From DSWT01 sp035415725 (GTDB lineage: Bacteria; Chloroflexota; Anaerolineae; B4-G1; SLSP01): 15,715 nucleotides of DNA. Shown in pieces: positions 14,872 to 15,715 of the stretch (positions are counted from its first letter, which is position 1; each line of letters opens with the position of its first letter). Made by a program: the position numbers and the translations under genes. The stretch covers positions 1 to 15,715 of the forward strand of contig DAOOGN010000097.1 of the NCBI GenBank assembly GCA_035415725.1, in the 5' to 3' direction. Under the pieces are notes generated by a model. That model did not search any database and was not told the DNA's origin. It saw only the letters and a list, made by a program, of their open reading frames with translations.

Positions 14872-15219
14872 GTGAGAGTCAAAGCAGGAATCGTAACACG
14901 CCGTCGCCATAAGAAAATCGTCAGGCAGACGAAAGGCTTTTATGGGACGCGCCGTAAGTTGTTCCGACGAGCTAATGAAGCCTGGATGAAGTCTATGGCC
15001 TACGCCTATCGCGACCGCCGCAATCGCCGCCGTGACATGCGCCGCCTGTGGATCATCCGCATCAATGCCGCCGCCCGTAACAACGGCGTCTCCTACAGCC
15101 AATTGATCAACAGTCTCAAAAAGGCCAACATCGTGATCGACCGCAAAATACTGGCGGAATTGGCCGTCAATAACCCCACGGCCTTTGCCGCCGTGGTGCA
15201 GACGGCTACCCAGGCATAG
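14872..15219 (+). CDS. rplT: Large-subunit ribosomal protein bL20
   Basis: This 115-residue basic protein is near the usual length for L20, a 23S rRNA-binding protein needed early in 50S assembly. Conserved blocks are RVKAGIVTRRRHKKI, KGFYGTRRKLFRRA, AYRDRRNRRRDMRRLWIIRINAA and NGVSYSQLINSLKKA...IDRKILAELA. Start is GTG with GAGGTG (14861-14866) 5 nt upstream. It lies 19 nt after rpmI and is followed by a strong terminator. In other bacteria L20 represses its own operon through a leader structure; the roughly 40-nt leader here leaves little room for the known large L20 leaders, so control may instead act on infC initiation. Confidence 0.96.
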   Translation: MRVKAGIVTRRRHKKIVRQTKGFYGTRRKLFRRANEAWMKSMAYAYRDRRNRRRDMRRLWIIRINAAARNNGVSYSQLINSLKKANIVIDRKILAELAVNNPTAFAAVVQTATQA

Positions 15220-15242
15220 TCGACACGGTCTTTCGCTATCTG

Positions 15243-15275
15243 AACAGGCGACGCTGATGCGTCGCCTGTTTTGTT
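15243..15275 (+). terminator. Rho-independent terminator of the infC-rpmI-rplT operon
   Basis: AACAGGCGACGC (15243-15254) and GCGTCGCCTGTT (15259-15270) form a perfect 12-bp stem with a TGAT loop, followed by TTGTT. It begins 23 nt after the rplT stop. Confidence 0.92.
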
Positions 15276-15463
15276 CGGCTTAGCGGTAGCTTGAACTCCT
15301 TTCATACATCATCCCCGCAATCCCGTCCGCAACCCGGCAAAGGTAACTGCACAGCTACCTGCTTTTATAATTCGCAATTTCAAGTATCCTATCCCATGTT
15401 ACCTTTTGGACCCCAACACGACATCCCTAGCGAACTCCAATCAGCGCTGAACAAACGGTCATA
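15276..15463. other. Intergenic stretch with a hairpin and a TATAAT box
   Basis: No gene is visible. AGGTAACTG/CAGCTACCT (15341-15360, one mismatch, 2-nt centre) is followed by GCTTTT and overlaps the region just upstream of a perfect TATAAT (15366-15371). The hexamer at -35 distance (GTAACT) is poor, so promoter identity is weak. The hairpin could be a minor second terminator. Any gene driven from here would lie beyond the repeat at 15464. Confidence 0.3.
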
Positions 15464-15715
15464 GTAACTATTCAGCCATCTTTGCCAGGTGGCGAACGAG
15501 ACTTTGGGGAGGGCACATAATAGGTTACCCCTTCGGCAGGTGCTGACCCTCTCATCCCCCAACCCCCTTCTCCCCCGCCAGCGGGGAAGAAGGGGGCAAA
15601 AGGGGGGTGTGGCGACACCCCCACCCAAAATCCCCCTTCCTGGAGGGAAGGGGGGAAGGGGGGAAGGGGGGATGGGCTTATAGAAACACGCATATCTTGT
15701 CATACAGAAGCACCT
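15464..15715 (+). mobile_element. Dispersed repeat, copy C (continues past the window)
   Basis: It begins with the same GTAACTATTCAG end as copy B and follows it to the window edge with about six substitutions by eye. The one length change is an extra 8-bp unit in the G-rich array: copy C has three AAGGGGGG units where copy B has AAGGGGGG then CAGGGGGG. The three internal hairpins are preserved. The right terminus lies outside the window. Upstream flank CAAACGG (15452-15458) is 5 nt from the left end. Confidence 0.8.
15642..15676 (+). other. G-quadruplex-capable G-run array in copy C
   Basis: Five G-tracts lie within 35 nt: GGG 15645-15647, GGGGGG 15650-15655, 15658-15663 and 15666-15671, and GGG 15674-15676, with linkers of two nucleotides. 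This meets the usual sequence criterion for an intramolecular G-quadruplex on the plus strand. Alternatively, the first G-runs pair with the preceding C-run as a hairpin. Confidence 0.5.

Overview
The window looks like chromosomal DNA from a GC-rich bacterium, most likely of the phylum Chloroflexota (Anaerolineae-like). The case rests on inference: long Thr/Pro-rich linkers with TPT/PTET repeats on exported proteins, a DUF3160 lipoprotein, an extended class A penicillin-binding protein, and dispersed C-run/G-run hairpin repeats between genes. No rRNA or tRNA was seen, so the taxonomic call is moderate.

Layout. Positions 68-889 (+) encode a TIM-barrel sugar isomerase/epimerase-like protein. 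Positions 1141-7337 (+) form a two-gene unit: a 946-residue FtsX/MacB-type permease without a visible ATPase gene, followed 2 nt later by a bifunctional penicillin-binding protein. It ends in a clear intrinsic terminator (7361-7398). Positions 7656-13191 (-) form a compact four-gene operon, transcribed right to left: DUF3160 lipoprotein, secreted FG-GAP-like calcium-loop protein, GPH-type sugar/cation symporter, and EstA-like esterase. It reads as an unassigned surface-plus-uptake module; a plausible idea is import and de-esterification of an acylated glycoside. Positions 14098-15219 (+) carry the classical infC-rpmI-rplT operon. It has a strong sigma-70-type promoter, a palindrome over the likely transcription start, an ATC start codon for infC, and a perfect 12-bp terminator hairpin.

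The gene-poor stretches (7399-7655, 13192-14022, 15276-15715) are full of small non-coding mobile-like elements. One family occurs as a left-truncated copy at 7446-7632, a full copy at 13652-13969, a nearly identical copy from 15464 that runs off the window, and an inverted terminal fragment at 13216-13256. A second, 122-bp palindromic element (13493-13614) has 13-bp perfect terminal inverted repeats and nested hairpins. The four-gene operon is bracketed by inverted copies of the first family's terminal 40 bp, which is the most unusual architectural feature here.

No CRISPR array, phage module or known defence system was found. The best candidates for something undescribed are the DUF3160/FG-GAP/GPH/esterase operon with its bracketing repeats, and the repeated proline-rich cytoplasmic domain of the penicillin-binding protein.
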